Shown: positions 40,517-43,729 of the stretch, piece by piece
Layout: each line of letters opens with the position of its first letter
Position numbering within the stretch: the first letter of the stretch is position 1
NCBI GenBank assembly: GCA_947036815.1
Contig: CAMQRS010000010.1
Location: 1 to 43,729, forward strand
Length of the DNA stretch: 43,729 nucleotides
Source: an uncultured Erysipelotrichaceae bacterium
GTDB lineage: Bacteria; Bacillota_I; Bacilli_A; Erysipelotrichales; Erysipelotrichaceae
Direction of reading: 5' to 3'
The notes under the pieces: generated by a model
Seen by the model: only the letters and a program-made list of their open reading frames with translations
Told to the model about the DNA's origin: nothing
The model's database searches: none
Translations under genes and position numbers: made by a program

Positions 40517-42613
40517 TTAAATTGAGACGCTATATAATAAATCTCCATAAGAAGGGAAAGGCCAGTATTTTTTAGAACAATTTTGTTCCATTTCATCAAC
40601 AATGTTTCTTAGTTCTTCCATAAATGGAATTACTATTGTTTGATAATATTTAGCTCTTTCAATAGAAGTACCTTGTTTGTTTGCTACCTCAATTGAAGCG
40701 AATAAAGCTTCTGTTTTTTCATAAGCAAACGATACATCAGCATTAAATTTTTTAATGATTGAAATTTCAACACTACAATCAATATTTGCGATTGATTGCT
40801 TAGTAGCAACCCCTTCACTTAAATCTTTGATATAAGAGAATACTGAAGGAATAATGTTTTTCTTAGACATATTGACCATCGTAGATGCTTCAATATTAAT
40901 TGCCTTACAATATTCTTCAACAATGATTTCATATCTAGATTCCATTTCATTTCTAGTGTAAACACCATACTTAGTAAATAAATCAACATTTTTCTTAGCC
41001 AAGTAATGTGGTAATGCATCTGGTGTACAACGTAAGTTTAATAGTCCACGAGCTTCTGCTTCGATTACCCAAGCTTCATCATATCCATTACCATTAAATA
41101 ATATTCTTTCGTGTGCAACAATTGTTTGTTTAATGATTTCATGTACATCATTTTCAAAGTCTGTGCTAGTTTCTAATTGCGTTGCAAATTCATCTAAAGC
41201 TTCTGAGACGATTGTATTGATCATTACGTTCGTACAAGAAATTGATGTTTGAGAACCCAACATTCTAAACTCGAATTTATTTCCTGTAAATGCAAAGGGA
41301 GACGTACGATTACGATCTGTTGTATCTTTTTTGAAATCTGGTAATGCATCTACAGCAATTGATATTTTTTCAATGTTTTTAGCTGTATATGCTTTATCGT
41401 GACCGATACAATCTAATATTTCATATAATTCATCTCCTACAAAGATAGAAATGATTGCTGGTGGTGCTTCGTTGGCACCTAAACGATGATCATTTCCAGC
41501 ACTTGCAACTGATATTCTTAGTAAGTCTTGGTATTTATCTACTGATTTAATTAAAGCAGCAAGTACTAATAAAAATTGAGCATTTTCATAAGGTGTTACT
41601 CCTGGTTCTAAAAGATTTGTTCCTGTGTCTGTCGCCATTGACCAGTTATTGTGTTTTCCACTTCCATTTACACCTTCAAAAGGTTTTTCATGTAGTAAAC
41701 AAACCATGTCGTGTTTCAATGCGATTCGTTTCATTAATTCCATCGTTAATTGATTGTGGTCAGTTGCCACATTCGTTAATGTGAAGATAGGCGCTAGTTC
41801 ATGTTGTGCGGGAGCAGCTTCGTTATGTTGAGTTTTAGCTAAAATACCTAATTTCCAACACTCTTCGTTTAATTCGTCCATGAATGATGCTACTTTTGGT
41901 TTTAATACACCAAAATAGTGGTCATCCAATTCTTGAGTTTTTGGAGGTTTTGCCCCAAATAAAGTTCTTCCAGAATAAATTAAATCTTTTCTTTGGTCAA
42001 ATAGAGTTTTATCTATTAAGAAATATTCTTGTTCAGGTCCAACTGTAGTATTGATACGTTTAGCGCTTGTGTTACCGAATAATTTAACAATTCGTAAAGC
42101 GTGTTTATTAATTAATTCTTGTGATTTTAATAACGGTGTTTTCTTATCTAAAGCTTCTCCTGTATATGAACAGAAGATACTTGGTATACATAAGATACCT
42201 TCCTTAATAAATGCAGGTGAAGTAGGATCCCAAGCTGTATATCCTCTAGCTTCGAATGTCGAACGTAATCCACCGTTTGGAAAGCTTGATGCATCAGGTT
42301 CACCTTGTACTAATTCTTTACCCGATAATTCTACAACAACACCATCATTTCCAGAGGTTGTAATAAATGAATCATGTTTTTCTGCGGTAATTCCAGTCAT
42401 TGGTTGAAACCAATGTGTAAAGTGAGTAGCACCGTTTTCTATTGCCCAATCTTTCATTGCAGTCGCAATGATGTTTGCACAAATAGGATCTAAAGCGATA
42501 CCTTCTAAAATTGTTTTCTTATACATTTTGTACACATCTTTAGGTAATTTAGTTCTCATCGTTTGATGATTGAATACCTGACTACCAAATATCTTTGTAA
42601 TTTTGCTTTCCAT
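40517..42613 (-). CDS. glnN: Glutamine synthetase type III
   Basis: Joins ammonia and glutamate to form glutamine. At 698 residues it is the long type III (GlnN) enzyme, not the 450-residue type I. Typical features: THWFQPMTGITAEKHDSFI near residue 84, the GSIII signature FPNGGLRSTFEARGYTAWDP (about 132-151), the metal/glutamate site HNEAAPAQHELAPIFT, the ATP-site segment NGSGKHNNWSMATDTG and RTSPFAFTGNKFEFRMLGS. GGAGGG lies before the ATG on the minus strand. It stands alone with its own promoter, leader and terminator. The leader contains an attenuator-like hairpin, which suggests regulation at the RNA level. Confidence 0.95.
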   Translation of the reverse strand: MESKITKIFGSQVFNHQTMRTKLPKDVYKMYKKTILEGIALDPICANIIATAMKDWAIENGATHFTHWFQPMTGITAEKHDSFITTSGNDGVVVELSGKELVQGEPDASSFPNGGLRSTFEARGYTAWDPTSPAFIKEGILCIPSIFCSYTGEALDKKTPLLKSQELINKHALRIVKLFGNTSAKRINTTVGPEQEYFLIDKTLFDQRKDLIYSGRTLFGAKPPKTQELDDHYFGVLKPKVASFMDELNEECWKLGILAKTQHNEAAPAQHELAPIFTLTNVATDHNQLTMELMKRIALKHDMVCLLHEKPFEGVNGSGKHNNWSMATDTGTNLLEPGVTPYENAQFLLVLAALIKSVDKYQDLLRISVASAGNDHRLGANEAPPAIISIFVGDELYEILDCIGHDKAYTAKNIEKISIAVDALPDFKKDTTDRNRTSPFAFTGNKFEFRMLGSQTSISCTNVMINTIVSEALDEFATQLETSTDFENDVHEIIKQTIVAHERILFNGNGYDEAWVIEAEARGLLNLRCTPDALPHYLAKKNVDLFTKYGVYTRNEMESRYEIIVEEYCKAINIEASTMVNMSKKNIIPSVFSYIKDLSEGVATKQSIANIDCSVEISIIKKFNADVSFAYEKTEALFASIEVANKQGTSIERAKYYQTIVIPFMEELRNIVDEMEQNCSKKYWPFPSYGDLLYSVSI

Positions 42614-42633
42614 TATTTATGTCCCTCCATATT

Positions 42634-42672
42634 AAACAAAAGGCGCAGTGAGTCCAATGTACTCACAACGCC
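42634..42672 (-). promoter_or_regulatory. Attenuator-like hairpin in the glnN leader
   Basis: In the minus-strand transcript GGCG and GTGAGT pair with ACTCAC and CGCC (plus positions 42642-42653 and 42661-42672), separated by a 2x2 internal loop, and TTTTGTTT follows. It lies between the promoter and the ribosome site, so it could stop transcription before glnN. I see no clear competing antiterminator. Confidence 0.6.
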
Positions 42673-42691
42673 ATCATTGTTCATATTTAGA

Positions 42692-42720
42692 ATTTTATAT
42701 AATATATGAGGTTTTGTCAA
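42692..42720 (-). promoter_or_regulatory. glnN promoter
   Basis: Reading the minus strand: -35 TTGACA (42720-42715), 17-base spacer, -10 TAAAAT (42697-42692). The start would be near 42685, giving a leader of about 70 bases. Confidence 0.75.
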
Positions 42721-42773
42721 TTGTTTTTTACAAAATGTGTCATTTTAAACAATATAAATTAAATGTAATTCAC

Positions 42774-42802
42774 TTTCAAATTTCACATAAAAAGTATATA
42801 AT
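42774..42802 (+). promoter_or_regulatory. Sortase gene promoter
   Basis: -35 TTTCAA (42774-42779), 17 bases, -10 TATAAT (42797-42802). A small ATCAC/GTGAT hairpin follows in the leader. Confidence 0.75.
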
Positions 42803-42837
42803 AGATTACATCACTTTTAGTGATAGGAGTAAATTAT

Positions 42838-43617
42838 ATGAAAAATACAAAAAAAATAGTTTTAAATATAATGTTGGTAGTTTGTGTGATTGTATTTGTA
42901 TACTCAGGATTTCACTTATTCAACATTTATAAAAATAATTATGATGAGAAAACAGAAATAGATGGGATCAAAGAAGTAATTGGTGTTCCAAAAGCTGATG
43001 ATACTAAAAATTTAACAAAATTCAGTGTAGACTTTGAGGCACTTAGGCAAACCAATCCCGATATAGTAGCTTGGGTTGTTGTTGAAAACACGAGTATTTC
43101 ATATCCTGTTGTTCAAGGAAGTGATAATGATTATTACTTAGACCACACGTTTGAAAAAAAAGAAAATTATGCGGGTTCAATATTTTTAGATTATCGTGTA
43201 AATTCAGATTTTACGTCTAAAAATTCATTTGTTTATGGACATAATGTATTACATGGAACTATGTTTGCCGAACTAGAAAATTATACAGAGAAAAGTTATT
43301 TTGACGAACATCCATATATTTATTTATATACACCTGATGGTAATTATAAACTTGAGGTATTTAGTGCGTATATTGATTTAGCATCTAGTGATTCATACCA
43401 AATGAATTTCAATAGCGATGCTGAATATTTGAGTTACCTTGATTATATTATCGAAAAGAGTGTTCATCAAAGAGAAGGTATGACGATCAATGCACAAGAT
43501 AATATTGTAACATTGTATACATGTAGCTATGAAAGTGGTCAAAATCCTGATAATACAGATGCGGAATATATTAATGATCGATACTTCATTCATGCTAAAA
43601 TTATAGAAGATTTATAA
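42838..43617 (+). CDS. srtB: Class B sortase
   Basis: A membrane-bound cysteine transpeptidase that anchors proteins to the cell wall or assembles pili. One N-terminal transmembrane segment (about 8-27, VLNIMLVVCVIVFVYSGF). The sortase fold covers about 65-259 with PVVQGSDNDYYLDHTF, the catalytic His135 in FVYGHN, Cys229 in TLYTCSYE and Arg248 in NDRYF. The NDYYLDH segment and the long helix before the cysteine are class B features. The ATG at 42838 follows TAGGAG; an earlier in-frame ATG at 42820 lies too close to the -10. No substrate with a sorting signal is encoded in this window, so it may act on proteins made elsewhere. Confidence 0.92.
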   Translation: MKNTKKIVLNIMLVVCVIVFVYSGFHLFNIYKNNYDEKTEIDGIKEVIGVPKADDTKNLTKFSVDFEALRQTNPDIVAWVVVENTSISYPVVQGSDNDYYLDHTFEKKENYAGSIFLDYRVNSDFTSKNSFVYGHNVLHGTMFAELENYTEKSYFDEHPYIYLYTPDGNYKLEVFSAYIDLASSDSYQMNFNSDAEYLSYLDYIIEKSVHQREGMTINAQDNIVTLYTCSYESGQNPDNTDAEYINDRYFIHAKIIEDL

Positions 43618-43637
43618 AAACACTTTTCATTGATATG

Positions 43638-43672
43638 TACCCTCTTTACTGGACAAACCAGTGAGGAGGGTA
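43638..43672 (+). terminator. Sortase gene terminator
   Basis: TACCCTC (43638-43644) and GAGGGTA (43666-43672) with inner ACTGG/CCAGT. The tail is not T-rich, so it may be a weak terminator. Confidence 0.6.
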
Positions 43673-43675
43673 TTT

Positions 43676-43711
43676 GGAATGTCAATAGTTTAGTGGACAA
43701 CAAAATAAGAA
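43676..43711. repeat. 36-nt interspersed repeat, copy 2
   Basis: Matches 25709-25744 at 31 of 36 bases. TGTCAAT followed by TTAGTGGACA is reminiscent of insertion-sequence ends; the window stops 18 bases later, so an element may begin here. Confidence 0.55.
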
Positions 43712-43729
43712 AACCTAAGAATTTAGTTT

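Noticed and set aside
1-43729. CRISPR arrays, tRNA or rRNA genes, integrated prophage
   Set aside because: No regularly spaced direct repeats, no cloverleaf or rRNA sequence, and no phage structural or integrase genes were recognised.

Overview
The window is AT-rich DNA from a low-GC Gram-positive bacterium (Bacillota). Several conserved gene orders known from spore-forming Bacilli and Clostridia are visible. SpoIIIAH-, SpoIVB- and SpoVB-type genes indicate a spore former or a recent descendant of one. Short intergenic regions, extended -10 promoters (TGGTATAAT), type III glutamine synthetase, a class B sortase and a mannitol-type PTS would fit Erysipelotrichia or a related class; that placement is an inference.

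Layout. (1) 1-5416: uracil permease, a TtcA-like PP-loop protein, and divergently truB-ribF followed by an unusual RelA/SpoT-domain protein. (2) 5421-14840: a housekeeping/sporulation block ordered spoIIIAH-yqhY-nusB-xseA-xseB-ispA-dxs-tlyA-recN-spoIVB, as in Bacillus subtilis but without accBC, folD, argR and spo0A. (3) 14841-19262: an accessory region. It holds a minus-strand cassette of membrane-anchored proteins, two starting with a zinc ribbon and one of those broken. Then comes a gene graveyard with recognisable pieces of an ABC ATPase, an XRE-type regulator, HsdM and HsdR, with an intact AbiH-family abortive-infection gene between the hsdM and hsdR remains. (4) 19455-25804: a five-gene hexitol operon (mannitol-type EIICB, MtlR activator, EIIA, 1-phosphofructokinase-like kinase, sorbose-1-phosphate-reductase-like dehydrogenase) with no mtlD. 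(5) 25897-28342: an XRE-TPR regulator with a palindromic operator and a FUSC-type membrane protein. (6) 28412-40457: a second Bacillus-like block: spoVB (minus), comN-like, secDF, recJ, apt, rel, then a T-box leader driving hisS-aspS, followed by 6S RNA. (7) 40482-43729: glutamine synthetase III on the minus strand with an attenuator-like leader, a class B sortase, and a 36-nt sequence that also occurs near 25.7 kb.

How the genes work together. The core blocks serve tRNA modification and charging, flavin and isoprenoid synthesis, recombination and repair, protein export, the stringent response and sporulation. The hexitol operon looks like a self-contained uptake-to-glycolysis route whose enzymes suggest an unusual path, mannitol-1-P to fructose-1-P to fructose-1,6-bisphosphate. 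The 14.8-19.3 kb stretch is a decayed defence island in which only the abortive-infection gene stays open.

All assignments come from reading the sequence and from recalled family motifs; no database search was run.
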